The notes under the pieces are model-generated. The model was not told where the DNA came from, did no database searches, and saw nothing but the letters and a program-made list of their open reading frames with translations. This document shows, one piece after another, positions 8,076 through 16,806 of a stretch of 64,000 nucleotides of DNA; position 1 is the stretch's first letter; every line of letters starts with the position of its first letter. This DNA is from Prevotella sp. (lineage in GTDB: Bacteria > Bacteroidota > Bacteroidia > Bacteroidales > Bacteroidaceae), in the NCBI GenBank assembly GCA_017934525.1, contig JAGBJJ010000075.1:1-64000 (forward strand). The letters are read 5' to 3'. Position numbers and translations under genes: made by a program.

Positions 8076-8097
8076 CAGGTTGGTATTGCTGTTTGGC

Positions 8098-10986
8098 TTA
8101 TTTCTTGTAGATGTCTTCCAGTTTCAGTTCTATGACCTTGCCGAATCTCGACAATGCTTGCAGATTGGTGAGCTTGCGGTCGCCCACAACGAACCAGACG
8201 CGCTGGTTGCGGGCTACATGCTCGTCGTGGTAGCGCTGTACGTCGGCCGTGGTCAGTGTGGGGAGTAGGCTGGTCTTGTGCTCGTCGGGGTCAGTGGCGT
8301 AGCCGTTGGACAGCTGGTTGGCCACGTAGAAACCAATGGTGCGGAAGGTGGGATAGCTGTTCTGCACGTCGTTGAGCAGCTCTTGACGGGCAGCGTCCAT
8401 GTTCTCCACTCTGACGGGCATCTGGCGCAACAGCGAGTCTATGGCTCCGGCTGCCTGCAGCGTCTTGTCGGCTTGCGTGCCGGTGATGGTGAGATAGAGG
8501 AGTGGATCGTGAGCATGGCGGTTGTAGTTGGGCTCGGCGAGCACTCCCTGTGTGCTGTAGGCCAACGACCGAAACTCGCGGATGTGCTGGAACAGCAGGC
8601 CCGACATGCCTCCGCCGACGTAGCGTGCCCACCACTCGGCTGTGCAGCGTGTGGTCCAGTCGGGCGCTGCGTCAAGCGCCTCATACGAGCAGACGTAGTT
8701 CTGGCGCGAACGGGGCACGTGGACGAAGAATACCGTGGGCTCGGCATAGGTCTGTGGCTTGATGTAGATGTCGGGCTTCGGCTGGCGGCACTGGCTGAGG
8801 GGAAGTATCGTTTGGGCCAGTTTTGCAACATAGTCGGAAGTCTGCCTGCCGACGTAGAACAGTTCGGCGTCGTAGGTCTGTAAGTCGCTGAAGAGGCTCA
8901 GCAGGTCGTCATTGGTCAGGCGGTTGACCTCTTTGAGTGAGAGCTGATGGAGGTAGGGGCTTGCCTGACCGTTGCGTACGTAGCTGATGAGCGGTGCGAG
9001 CACGTCGTCCTTCTGCTTGCCGAACGACTGGCGCTCCACTTTCACTCCCTGCTTCATGTCCTTCAGTGCCTCACGGTCGCCGCAGGCTTTGCTGAGGAAG
9101 TGGGCCAGCAGGCGCAAGGCCGGTTCCAGCTGGGCTTCGCGGCCGGTGAGCGTCAGCGTGAAGCGCTCGTCGCCGGGGACGAGGCTGAGCGTGACGCCGA
9201 GTTGCTGCCAGGCGCGTGCCAGCTGCTGTTTTGTGAGAGAGTCGGTGCCGATGGCATCGAGATAGTTGGCCAAATGGCTGAGCATGGGCGTGTGGCGTGA
9301 GCCGTTCTGATAGCGGATGGAGAAGGTGAAGATGTCGTTTGCGGGGTTCTGCTTCGTGTAGAGCGTCAGGTGGGGGGTGAGCACGGTGCGCTCCACGTCT
9401 TTGTCGAAGTCTACCAGACGTATGGCTTCATCCTTGACAGGCATCTGCTCCAGTTCCTGTGCCATTGCCGACTTTGCCCCGGCGTTCTTCGGCGTGATGG
9501 GTTTGTAGCCGGGCTGGCTGAGCCGGTCTTTCTTTTCGCTGCCGTATTTCTTCGTGAGCGTGATGTGGTTGGCCGTCAGATATTTTCTGGCTGCGCGCAT
9601 CACGTCGGCCTTGGTCACCTGGCGGCGTGCCTCGACGAGGTCGAGATACTGCTGCCATGAATAACCTTGTGAGAATACATCAATCATCGTTTCTGCACGG
9701 CTGACAAGGTTCTCCAGATTTTTCTCAGTAGCAATCAGCAACTCCTGCTTCTGCTGCTCAAGCTGCGCTTCGCTGAAGTCGCCGTCGATGATGCGCTGCA
9801 CCTGTGCCATGCAGGCGGCCTCGGCTTTCTTCATCTTGCCGAAAGGAATCTTCGGGATGATGTAGAGGGCCTCCCCGGCAGCATCGTTGGCAGCCATGTT
9901 TTCCATGCCGGCAGCCATTACGACGTGCTCGTTGGCCAGCGAGTCGAGCAGACCTGCCTTATCGTTCGACAGCAGTCGGCGCGCCATCATCATCGCGTTG
10001 GCATCAGCTTCAAACATTGTCGGGCTGTTGAACACCAGTGCTTCGGCCTTGACGATGGGGATGGGCAGACGTATCTCTGTGCGCTCGCCGGGGGCAATGG
10101 GCGGCATGGGCGACAGCGTACGCTCAGGCACGGGGCCCGTCTGCACAAGGCCGAAGGTCTGCTCCAACAGGTCTGTCAGTTCGTCGCCGGGCGTGATGTC
10201 GCCACAGAGAATGAGGCCCATGTTCGGCGCGACATAATACTTCTTGTAGAATGCCTCCATGTCAGACAGGCGCGGGTTCTTCAGATTCTCCGTCGAGCCG
10301 ATGACGGGCCATGCGTAAGGCTGGTCTTTGAAGATGGCCCGCATGGCTTTCTCCAAAGCAGCCGCCAGCATATTGTCGGCCGAGCGGTTCTTTTCTTCGT
10401 AGACGTTCTCCAGTTCTCCTTGGAAACCGCGGAACACGGGGTTGACGAGGCGCCCGGCATTGAGATGGCACCACTGCCGGATGTACTGTGGCAGGAAGGT
10501 GTTGTAATAGTAAGTCATGTCGGGGCCGGTGGCGGCGTTCAGCCCTGAGCCGCCATACTTTGCGATGAGGCGGCTGAACTCATTGGGAATGGCATAGTCG
10601 GCGGCACGCAGGCTCAGCTCGTTGATGTGCCTCTGTATATCAGCGCGGCGCTGCGGGGCGGTGGTCTGGCTCAGTTGGTCGTACTGGGCTGATATGCTGT
10701 CGAGCCAGGGGCGCTCGGCGGCATAGTCAACAGTGCCGATACGGTCGGTGCCCTTAAACATGATGTGCTCAAAGTAGTGGGCGATGCCCGTGTTGGGGCA
10801 GTCTTTTGCGCCTGCTCTCACGACTACTGCACCGAACACCTTGGGCTGCGTGTGGTCTTCGTTGAGCCAGACGGTCATGCCGTTGCTCAGTTTCAGTTCG
10901 CGCACCTGTAGCATTGGTGCCGTTTGAGCAAAGAGTGCAGCCACAACGAGGGCCGCACTCAGGGTAGAGAATAATCGCTTCTCCAT
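8098..10986 (-). CDS. M16-family zinc peptidase, two-module, secreted
   Basis: A 962-residue pitrilysin/insulinase-family protein with a signal peptide (MEKRLFSTLSAALVVAALFAQ). The N-terminal half carries the inverted zinc motif HYFEH (70-74) in the context GIAHYFEHIMFKGT, with the downstream helix ENVYEEKNRSADN providing the expected distal Glu. The second half repeats the M16 fold without a zinc motif, as in most two-module members. The likely role is degradation of peptides in the periplasm. The start at 10986 was chosen because it opens the signal peptide; the open frame continues upstream into cdsA without conservation. It is the last gene of the rsfS-ftsH-cdsA-M16 run, 17 bp after cdsA. 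Confidence 0.9.
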   Translation of the reverse strand: MEKRLFSTLSAALVVAALFAQTAPMLQVRELKLSNGMTVWLNEDHTQPKVFGAVVVRAGAKDCPNTGIAHYFEHIMFKGTDRIGTVDYAAERPWLDSISAQYDQLSQTTAPQRRADIQRHINELSLRAADYAIPNEFSRLIAKYGGSGLNAATGPDMTYYYNTFLPQYIRQWCHLNAGRLVNPVFRGFQGELENVYEEKNRSADNMLAAALEKAMRAIFKDQPYAWPVIGSTENLKNPRLSDMEAFYKKYYVAPNMGLILCGDITPGDELTDLLEQTFGLVQTGPVPERTLSPMPPIAPGERTEIRLPIPIVKAEALVFNSPTMFEADANAMMMARRLLSNDKAGLLDSLANEHVVMAAGMENMAANDAAGEALYIIPKIPFGKMKKAEAACMAQVQRIIDGDFSEAQLEQQKQELLIATEKNLENLVSRAETMIDVFSQGYSWQQYLDLVEARRQVTKADVMRAARKYLTANHITLTKKYGSEKKDRLSQPGYKPITPKNAGAKSAMAQELEQMPVKDEAIRLVDFDKDVERTVLTPHLTLYTKQNPANDIFTFSIRYQNGSRHTPMLSHLANYLDAIGTDSLTKQQLARAWQQLGVTLSLVPGDERFTLTLTGREAQLEPALRLLAHFLSKACGDREALKDMKQGVKVERQSFGKQKDDVLAPLISYVRNGQASPYLHQLSLKEVNRLTNDDLLSLFSDLQTYDAELFYVGRQTSDYVAKLAQTILPLSQCRQPKPDIYIKPQTYAEPTVFFVHVPRSRQNYVCSYEALDAAPDWTTRCTAEWWARYVGGGMSGLLFQHIREFRSLAYSTQGVLAEPNYNRHAHDPLLYLTITGTQADKTLQAAGAIDSLLRQMPVRVENMDAARQELLNDVQNSYPTFRTIGFYVANQLSNGYATDPDEHKTSLLPTLTTADVQRYHDEHVARNQRVWFVVGDRKLTNLQALSRFGKVIELKLEDIYKK

Positions 10987-11003
10987 TTCGGTTTCTTCTA
11001 TTA

Positions 11004-11843
11004 TTATAATAAGGTGAGCGTGTAGAGGTAGACGACGGCTGCAGGGATGGCCAGGAGCGAGGAGTCGAAACGGTCGAGCATACCACCATGGCCTGGCAGG
11101 ATGTTGCCAGAGTCCTTGATGCCTAAGGTACGCTTGAACAGACTCTCTACGAGGTCGCCCCATGTGCCGAATATTACTACCACCAGTCCGAGCCCTATCC
11201 ATTGCAGTGCGCTGAGACTCTGCTCTTCCGGGAAATAGATGCTGAGAAGGCGTGACAGCAACAGCGCTGCAAGCACTACAACGATGCCGCCGCCGATGCT
11301 GCCCTCCCACGATTTGCCCGGCGAGATGCGGGGAAACAACTTGTGGCGCCCAAGGAGCGAGCCTACGCAATAGGCGCCTGTGTCGTTCAGCCAGAGGAAA
11401 ATAAACACCGATAGCGGCATGACGGGGCTGTAGCTGTCGCTCTCGGGGAATGCCAGCACGTTGACCATGGAAAGGGGCAGTGCGATGTAGAGCTGGGGCA
11501 GCATGGTGTAGGCCCAGTCATTGATGGGGTCTTTCTCTTTCAGATAGAGCTCTGCCACGAGCATATAGATGATGGAGAGCACATAGGGAATGAACACCGT
11601 AGAGGGCGTCAGACCGCTGTTGTAGCCTGCCATGGCAAGGAAGAGATAGACACCGGCCACGGTAGAAATGAACTGGTTGATGCGCACGTAGGGGCGATCG
11701 TTGACCAGCTCGGCAAATTCCCATATCGTCATGCCTGTGATGATGGCAAACAGGAACACCATTGCCGTGGGGTTGAGAAAGCTGATGACGATGGCTGCGA
11801 CGAAGATGACACCTGTTATGGCGCGCACAATAAAGTTCTTCAT
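11004..11843 (-). CDS. cdsA: Phosphatidate cytidylyltransferase (CDP-diglyceride synthase)
   Basis: A 279-residue integral inner-membrane enzyme that makes CDP-diacylglycerol from phosphatidate and CTP, the branch point for all phospholipids. Multiple hydrophobic helices are visible. Family signatures include DTGAYCVGSLLGRHKLFPRISPGKSWEG (about 153-180) and the C-terminal CDS signature SLFKRTLGIKDSGNILPGHGGMLDRFDS (about 235-262). Its ATG overlaps the ftsH stop in an ATGA arrangement (11840-11843), so translation is coupled. The rsfS-ftsH-cdsA order recurs in Bacteroidota, linking membrane-protein quality control with lipid synthesis. Confidence 0.96.
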   Translation of the reverse strand: MKNFIVRAITGVIFVAAIVISFLNPTAMVFLFAIITGMTIWEFAELVNDRPYVRINQFISTVAGVYLFLAMAGYNSGLTPSTVFIPYVLSIIYMLVAELYLKEKDPINDWAYTMLPQLYIALPLSMVNVLAFPESDSYSPVMPLSVFIFLWLNDTGAYCVGSLLGRHKLFPRISPGKSWEGSIGGGIVVVLAALLLSRLLSIYFPEEQSLSALQWIGLGLVVVIFGTWGDLVESLFKRTLGIKDSGNILPGHGGMLDRFDSSLLAIPAAVVYLYTLTLL

Positions 11844-13930
11844 GCGGCACCTCCTTCTGCTTCTTGGCCGACGGGGTGTGCTTCGTTGTCGGCATCATGG
11901 TTGCCCGTGTCGTCAGAAGAGCTGTTGCCGGGCAGGGCCGAAGATGCTTGCTTGTCTCTTTCTGCCAGCATTCTTTCTGCTTCGGCACGCATCTGGGCCT
12001 CCAGCAGTTCTTCGCTTCTGCTCACCCAAGGGCGTTTGCCGAAGATCTTCTCCACGTCTTCTGCGAAAATCACTTCGCGCTCTACCAACAACTGGGCCAG
12101 CTGGGCGTGACCTTCGGCATGTTCGGTCAGAATGCGTTTGGCTCGCTCATACTGATCGTCAATCATCTTCAGCACTTCTTCGTCAATCAGCTTGGCCGTG
12201 GCATCAGAGTAGGGGCGCTGGAACTGATATTCGGAGTTGTTATAGTAGCATACATTGGGCAGCTTGTCGCTCATTCCGGCATAGGCAATCATGCCGTAGG
12301 CCTGCTTGGTGGTGCGCTCCAGGTCGTTCATGGCTCCTGTTGAGATATGTCCCACGAAGAGTTCTTCAGCTGCACGCCCGCCAAGGAGTGAGCACATCTC
12401 GTCGAGCATGGCTTCTTTGGTCTGTAGCACACGCTCTTCGGGCAGATACCAGGCGGCACCCAATGCCTGGCCGCGCGGCACAATGCTGACCTTCACCAAA
12501 GGGTTGGCAAACTCGGTGAACCACGAGATGGTGGCATGGCCGGCCTCGTGGATAGCTATAGAGCGCTTTTCTTGGGCGGTCATTACTTTGGTCTTCTTCT
12601 CCAGACCGCCTATGATGCGGTCTACGGCATCGAGGAAGTCTTGCTTGCCTACCATGGGCTTGTCGTGGCGGGCAGCGATAAGGGCTGCCTCATTGCAGAC
12701 GTTGGCTATGTCGGCTCCCGAGAAACCGGGGGTCTGGCGGGCCAGGAAGTCTACGTCGACGGTGTTGTCGAGCTTCAGCGGCTTAAGGTGGACCATAAAC
12801 ACCTCCTTGCGCTCGTTGAGGTCAGGCAGGTCTACATGTATCTGGCGGTCAAAACGGCCGGCGCGCAGCAGGGCTGAGTCGAGCATGTCGGCACGGTTGG
12901 TAGCTGCCAGTATGATGACACCGCTGTTGGTGCCGAATCCGTCCATCTCAGTGAGCAGGGCGTTGAGCGTGTTCTCGCGCTCATCGTTGCCTCCCATGGA
13001 GGGATTCTTCGAGCGGGCGCGGCCCACGGCGTCAATCTCGTCGATGAAGATGATGCACGGGCTCTTTGCCTTAGCCTGCTGGAAGAGGTCGCGCACACGT
13101 GATGCACCCACACCAACGAACATCTCAACGAAGTCGCTGCCCGACATGGAGAAAAACGGCACGCCGGCCTCGCCTGCCACAGCTTTGGCCAGCAGAGTCT
13201 TTCCCGTGCCCGGAGGGCCTACGAGCAGAGCGCCCTTGGGAATCTTTCCGCCCAGTTCGGTATATTTCTGAGGATTTTTCAAGAATTCTACAATCTCTTG
13301 TATCTCTTGCTTTGCTCCGGCCTGTCCGGCCACGTCTTTGAACGTGATGCCCAGCTCGCCGCCTTTTTCATACATCTTGGCCTTCGACTTGCCTACATTG
13401 AAAATGCCGCCACCGCCGCCTATGCCGCCACCGCTCATGAAGCGTGTGATGAGAAGCCAGATGCCGATGAAGAACAGAATGGGTACAATCATGTTGAAGA
13501 GGTAACCCAGTACGCTGTTGCTCTTCTCGTATTTGTACGACAGCTCGCCGGTGAAGGTGCTGTCAGCGCGTGCGGCGTCGACAATTCGCTCCATTTTTTC
13601 AATACTTCCGAACTTGACGCTGAGGTAAGGGTCTGTTCCTACCTGCTCGCTGCCTTTGTGGAAGACCGACCTGATGCTGTCGGGTTTTACATACATGCGC
13701 AGCGTGTTGCCTTCGCTGCCGGGCATGACAACGATGCGCGAGGCATAGCCTTGCGACACATAGTTCTGAAATTCTGTGTACGAAGCCTCTTTCTGCGATG
13801 ACTGAGGCTGCTGTATGCCCGTAGCGCCGTTGCTGAAGTAGAAAAACGTCAGGGCCAGAATGACGAGAAGATAAATCCAGTTCATGTTGAACTTGGGCAT
13901 CTTCGGTTGTTTATTCTGATTTTGTTCCAT
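11840..13930 (-). CDS. ftsH: ATP-dependent zinc metalloprotease FtsH
   Basis: A 696-residue membrane-anchored AAA+ protease that extracts and degrades membrane and soluble proteins. Domain order: N-terminal membrane helix (about 17-34), periplasmic domain, second membrane helix (about 143-164), a Gly-rich linker (167-175), an AAA domain with Walker A GPPGTGKT (238-245) and Walker B FIDEID (295-300), the second region of homology with [20 protein letters not shown], and the zinc protease motif HEAGH (461-465). The C-terminal 40 residues are low-complexity (Ser, Asp, Asn, Gly rich). It lies 13 bp after rsfS and overlaps cdsA by 4 bp. Length and all catalytic motifs are normal. Confidence 0.98.
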   Translation of the reverse strand: MEQNQNKQPKMPKFNMNWIYLLVILALTFFYFSNGATGIQQPQSSQKEASYTEFQNYVSQGYASRIVVMPGSEGNTLRMYVKPDSIRSVFHKGSEQVGTDPYLSVKFGSIEKMERIVDAARADSTFTGELSYKYEKSNSVLGYLFNMIVPILFFIGIWLLITRFMSGGGIGGGGGIFNVGKSKAKMYEKGGELGITFKDVAGQAGAKQEIQEIVEFLKNPQKYTELGGKIPKGALLVGPPGTGKTLLAKAVAGEAGVPFFSMSGSDFVEMFVGVGASRVRDLFQQAKAKSPCIIFIDEIDAVGRARSKNPSMGGNDERENTLNALLTEMDGFGTNSGVIILAATNRADMLDSALLRAGRFDRQIHVDLPDLNERKEVFMVHLKPLKLDNTVDVDFLARQTPGFSGADIANVCNEAALIAARHDKPMVGKQDFLDAVDRIIGGLEKKTKVMTAQEKRSIAIHEAGHATISWFTEFANPLVKVSIVPRGQALGAAWYLPEERVLQTKEAMLDEMCSLLGGRAAEELFVGHISTGAMNDLERTTKQAYGMIAYAGMSDKLPNVCYYNNSEYQFQRPYSDATAKLIDEEVLKMIDDQYERAKRILTEHAEGHAQLAQLLVEREVIFAEDVEKIFGKRPWVSRSEELLEAQMRAEAERMLAERDKQASSALPGNSSSDDTGNHDADNEAHPVGQEAEGGAA

Positions 13931-13943
13931 GATGATATGTTAC

Positions 13944-14303
13944 TTAATAGGTATCGGGAATCTGTGTGAGCTGGGCATCTTCCCATAGGTGCTCCAGGTC
14001 ATAGTAGGTGCGCACGTCGGGCAGAAACACGTGCACCAGTACGTCGCCATAGTCCATGGCCACCCACTGGGCATTCTCCAAGCCGACCACGTGGGCGGGC
14101 TTTTCATGATGCTTCTGGCGCATCATGTCGCCAATGGAGTCGGCAATGGCTTCCACTTGTGTGGGCGAGTTGCCTTGGCACACCACGAAGTTGCTGCATA
14201 TCGTGCCGTCGATGCCGTCGAGGTCTGCCACAACTATATTGCTTCCTTTCTTCTCTTGAATTCCTTCTACGATAGTCTGAATGATAGCTTCTTTTTGTTC
14301 CAT
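13944..14303 (-). CDS. rsfS: Ribosomal silencing factor RsfS
   Basis: A 119-residue protein of the RsfS/Iojap family, which binds ribosomal protein uL14 on the large subunit and blocks subunit joining under starvation. Recognisable features are DLDGIDGTICSNFVVCQGNSPTQVEAIAD (about 27-55), the family's central strand and helix, and VVGLENAQWVAMDYGDVLVHVFLPDVRTYYDLEHLW (about 71-106), with the near-invariant W-x-x-x-D-Y-G-D-V-x-V-H-V-F. The start at 14303 (MEQKEAI) is preferred over a 10-residue longer frame. It leads the rsfS-ftsH-cdsA-M16 operon; a -7 element is at 14331-14338. Confidence 0.95.
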   Translation of the reverse strand: MEQKEAIIQTIVEGIQEKKGSNIVVADLDGIDGTICSNFVVCQGNSPTQVEAIADSIGDMMRQKHHEKPAHVVGLENAQWVAMDYGDVLVHVFLPDVRTYYDLEHLWEDAQLTQIPDTY

Positions 14304-14330
14304 TAAAATAAAATATGTGTTATAACACTG

Positions 14331-14338
14331 CAAAGATA
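14331..14338 (-). promoter_or_regulatory. -7 element for the rsfS-ftsH-cdsA operon
   Basis: CAAAGATA on the plus strand, TATCTTTG on the minus strand, followed by CAG. It lies about 27 bp upstream of the rsfS ATG and faces it. It is back to back with the tRNA-Gln promoter, about 95 bp away. Confidence 0.75.
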
Positions 14339-14409
14339 GTGGTTTTTATCTGATTAAAGCTTTGTTTCTGCTTTTTTTTGAGGATTTTTATAAAAAAGTG
14401 CAGAAAAAT

Positions 14410-14440
14410 TTTGGTAGTTCAAGAAAAAGTAGTACCTTTG
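14410..14440 (+). promoter_or_regulatory. Promoter of tRNA-Gln
   Basis: TACCTTTG at 14433-14440 matches the -7 consensus, with a TTTGG tract near 14410-14413 at about the expected -33 distance. The tRNA begins 40 bp downstream. Confidence 0.7.
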
Positions 14441-14480
14441 CACTCGCAAATCAGAAATAACACTGATAGCACAAAAGAAT

Positions 14481-14554
14481 TGGGGTATGGTGTAATGGTA
14501 ACACTGCAGATTCTGGTCCTGCCTTTCCTGGTTCGAATCCGGGTACCCCAACCA
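14481..14554 (+). tRNA. tRNA-Gln (anticodon CTG), CCA encoded
   Basis: A full cloverleaf can be folded. The acceptor stem TGGGGTA (14481-14487) pairs with TACCCCA (14544-14550). The anticodon loop is TTCTGGT with anticodon CTG at 14513-14515. The T-arm is CCTGG-TTCGAAT-CCGGG. Discriminator A14551 and an encoded CCA (14552-14554) follow. The acceptor stem is the same as that of E. coli tRNA-Gln. The top pair of the anticodon stem next to the loop is an A/C mismatch. It reads CAG codons. A promoter lies upstream and a strong terminator begins two bases after CCA. Confidence 0.95.
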
Positions 14555-14555
14555 T

Positions 14556-14600
14556 AAATCGGCTAACTACACTGAAGACAGTGAGTTAGCCGATTTTCTG
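14556..14600 (+). terminator. Terminator of tRNA-Gln
   Basis: A 13-bp perfect stem pairs AAATCGGCTAACT (14556-14568) with AGTTAGCCGATTT (14584-14596). The loop itself contains a 4-bp ACTG/CAGT hairpin. TTTT overlaps the 3' end of the stem. Confidence 0.88.
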
Positions 14601-14649
14601 TGGATTTCGGTCGGCGACGATTCGGCGGCTTGTTCGGCTCAAGCGGAAA

Positions 14650-14724
14650 AATCATAGGGGGTAGGGGAGGTCGGTAAACACGAAAGTAGGAGATAAGCAC
14701 CTATGATTAGTGTTTACCTCCTAC
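14650..14724. other. Three mutually crossing inverted repeats behind tRNA-Gln
   Basis: Three complementary pairs occur in the order c-a-b-c'-a'-b'. They are AATCATAGG (14650-14658) with CCTATGATT (14700-14708), GGTAAACAC (14673-14681) with GTGTTTACC (14710-14718), and GTAGGAG (14686-14692) with CTCCTAC (14718-14724). Because all three pairs cross, they cannot form one nested hairpin; they imply a pseudoknot or alternative folds. The region lies between the tRNA terminator and the 3' end of the DUF349 gene. No ORF is seen. Confidence 0.55.
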
Positions 14725-14755
14725 TCGGTTGGTCAAGGTTGTAAAATCTCAGGCT

Positions 14756-16624
14756 TTACTCCTGATTGGCATTCTCGTCATCGATAGCTTTGATTTTCTC
14801 CTTTACAAGCTGCAAATCGTTCTTCAGTTTCTCCACTTTACGGTTCATCTCGTCGATGAGCGAGTTGCCCTTCTTCGAACTCACGCTGAGGAATCCGAGG
14901 TTGTTCTCGTAGGTCTGCACCTCTTGCTTGAGGGCGTCATACTGGCGCATGAGACGCGCACGCTCACTGTCGAGCGCTGCTTCGCCACGCTCTGCCACCT
15001 GTTTCAGGTTATCTTTGAACTTCGACAAACGGCGTCGTGCCACCGAGATGTTCAGGTCTTTGTAGAGTCGGTCGAGCACGGCGTGGTACTCTGCGTACAG
15101 TTTGTCTTTCTCCTTATAGGGCACATGGCCGATGGCATTGTACTCTTCAACCAGCTTCTGCACCGTTTCCTGCAGGTTTTCGCCGGCTTCTTCGGCAGCG
15201 GCGTTCAGGCGGGCGATGACGTTGCGCTTCTTCTCCAGATTCTGGCGCTCTTCGCCCCGTTGGCCTGCACCTGCTGCATTGCGTGCCTCGAAGAACTTGT
15301 TGCATGCGCCGAGGAACTCTTCCCACAGCTGGTCGCCCAGCTTCTTGGGCACCATGCCGATGGTCTTCCACTCTTTCTGCAGGGCGATAAGCTTGTCGCT
15401 GGTAGAGCGCCACTCGGTGCTGTCTTGCAGGGCTTTAGCCTTCTCGATGAGGGCGCGCTTGCGGTCGGCATTTTCTCTGTAAGCGTCTTTCAGGCTCTTG
15501 AAGTGCTCTGCCTTGCGTGCGAAGAAGTCGTCGCAGGCAGCCCTGAAGCGCTCGAAAATCTTCACGTTCATCTTTTGCGGAGCGAAACCGATGGTCTTCC
15601 ACTCCTGCTGCACGGCAATAATCTCCTGCGTATGGCGCTCCCAGTCGGCGCCTCCCTTGTTTTCTTCTGCGCAAATGGCCTCTACTTTTTCGCAGAGGGC
15701 AGTCTTCTTCTGCAGATTTTCTTCCTCGCGGGCACGCAGCGACTCGAAGTACTGTTGGTGGCGCTTGTTGATGACGGTGGAAGCAGCCTTGAAGCGCTGC
15801 CATATCTCTTCGCGCAGTTCTTTGTTGACGGGGCCCGTCTCGCGATACTCTTGATGCAGTTTCTGCAGCTGGTGGAAGGCACTGATGACGTCTTGCTCGT
15901 CGGCCAGCTTTTCGGCAGCCTCGCAGAGGTGTGTTTTTATCTCAAGATTCTTCTTGAAGTCGTATTCGCGTGCCTCGGAGTTGAGCTTCAGCAGATCGTA
16001 GAACTGCTCTACGTAGAGCTGGTAGTTGCGCCAGAGCTCGTTGGCTCGTTCGGCGGGCACATTCTTTATCTCTTTCCATTCAGCTTGCAGGGCTTTGAAG
16101 TCCTGATAGGCTTTGTTAGCCTCCTCGGGCGAGGTGACCATGGCTTTAATTTTCTCAATGATACTGAGTTTTTTCTTCAGGTTCTCTTCCTTTTCAGCTT
16201 CCTGTTCGCGGAAGAGCTGCTGTCTGCGCTCTTTTATAATGCCCATTTCGGCTTTGAAGACTTCTTCATCTTCGTCGGGAGTCACTTGATAGGCTTCCGG
16301 GTCGCCACCAGCGTCGAGATATTCTTTCAGCTTGGCTTCGCGCTCGGCTATGTGCAGTTTGTAGAAGGCAGTCTTCAGGTATTCCACCTCGTCTTTCTTG
16401 GGTGTTTCTTCGCCATGTGCAATTTCCTTCACACGGTCGAGCACCTCCTGCTTGGTGGTGTATACTTTGCGTTCTTCTGCTACTTCCTCGGCAGCAGTCT
16501 GCTCGTTGGCCACTGCTGCGTTGTTGTCTGCCACTTCAGAAGTATTGGTCGTTTCCTGCACCTTCTCTTCTGCCTTTTCTTGTACGTTACCCATTTCGAG
16601 GGCATTCTCTTGAGAGTCCATCAT
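14756..16624 (-). CDS. DUF349 repeat coiled-coil protein
   Basis: A 622-residue, highly charged cytoplasmic protein. After an acidic, low-complexity N-terminus (about 1-50) it carries successive DUF349 modules, each with a Trp-containing helical pattern such as LQAEWKEIKNVPAERANELWRNYQ, HQEYRETGPVNKELREEIWQRFKAA, VQQEWKTIGFAPQKMNVKIFERFRAACDDFF and LQKEWKTIGMVPKKLGDQLWEEFLGACNKFF. The C-terminus ends in a long coiled coil. Such repeat proteins are widespread in Bacteroidota, but their function is unestablished; helical scaffold or nucleic-acid-associated roles are conjecture. It has its own -7 element at 16674-16681. Confidence 0.88.
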   Translation of the reverse strand: MMDSQENALEMGNVQEKAEEKVQETTNTSEVADNNAAVANEQTAAEEVAEERKVYTTKQEVLDRVKEIAHGEETPKKDEVEYLKTAFYKLHIAEREAKLKEYLDAGGDPEAYQVTPDEDEEVFKAEMGIIKERRQQLFREQEAEKEENLKKKLSIIEKIKAMVTSPEEANKAYQDFKALQAEWKEIKNVPAERANELWRNYQLYVEQFYDLLKLNSEAREYDFKKNLEIKTHLCEAAEKLADEQDVISAFHQLQKLHQEYRETGPVNKELREEIWQRFKAASTVINKRHQQYFESLRAREEENLQKKTALCEKVEAICAEENKGGADWERHTQEIIAVQQEWKTIGFAPQKMNVKIFERFRAACDDFFARKAEHFKSLKDAYRENADRKRALIEKAKALQDSTEWRSTSDKLIALQKEWKTIGMVPKKLGDQLWEEFLGACNKFFEARNAAGAGQRGEERQNLEKKRNVIARLNAAAEEAGENLQETVQKLVEEYNAIGHVPYKEKDKLYAEYHAVLDRLYKDLNISVARRRLSKFKDNLKQVAERGEAALDSERARLMRQYDALKQEVQTYENNLGFLSVSSKKGNSLIDEMNRKVEKLKNDLQLVKEKIKAIDDENANQE

Positions 16625-16673
16625 TTAACTTTGTTTAGTTAGTGATTACGCTTTGTCTGTTCACAATTTGGTA

Positions 16674-16681
16674 CAAAGGTA
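16674..16681 (-). promoter_or_regulatory. -7 element of the DUF349 gene
   Basis: CAAAGGTA on the plus strand, TACCTTTG on the minus strand, about 50 bp upstream of the ATG at 16624 and adjacent to a large inverted repeat. Confidence 0.7.
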
Positions 16682-16686
16682 ATAAA

Positions 16687-16783
16687 AAGTTAGGAGTTAG
16701 GAGTTAGGAGTCGGGGGTTTTATTCGCAAACTTAACGTTATTTAACTACAAACTCCTTACTTCTAACTCCTAACTCCTAACTT
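16687..16783. repeat. 21-bp perfect inverted repeat made of GTTAGGA heptads
   Basis: Positions 16687-16707 are three tandem copies of a 7-bp unit (GTTAGGA). They are exactly complementary to 16763-16783, leaving a 55-nt loop. It lies between the corA 3' end and the DUF349 promoter. On the corA message it could form a 3'-end stem; no U-tract follows directly. Confidence 0.75.
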
Positions 16784-16806
16784 CTTTCAGTGAACTCGGG
16801 AATCAG

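Noticed and set aside
10987..11370. A longer N-terminus for the M16 peptidase.
   Set aside because: It runs through cdsA coding sequence, and the signal peptide begins at 10986.
14481..14760. Integrated element at tRNA-Gln.
   Set aside because: No integrase, no repeat of the tRNA 3' end, and housekeeping genes continue on both sides.
14729..16642. A 637-codon plus-strand frame covering the whole DUF349 gene.
   Set aside because: The product is a Leu/Phe/Val mirror of the Glu/Lys-rich coiled coil; charged codons read backwards give hydrophobic ones. The DUF349 gene has the promoter and repeats.
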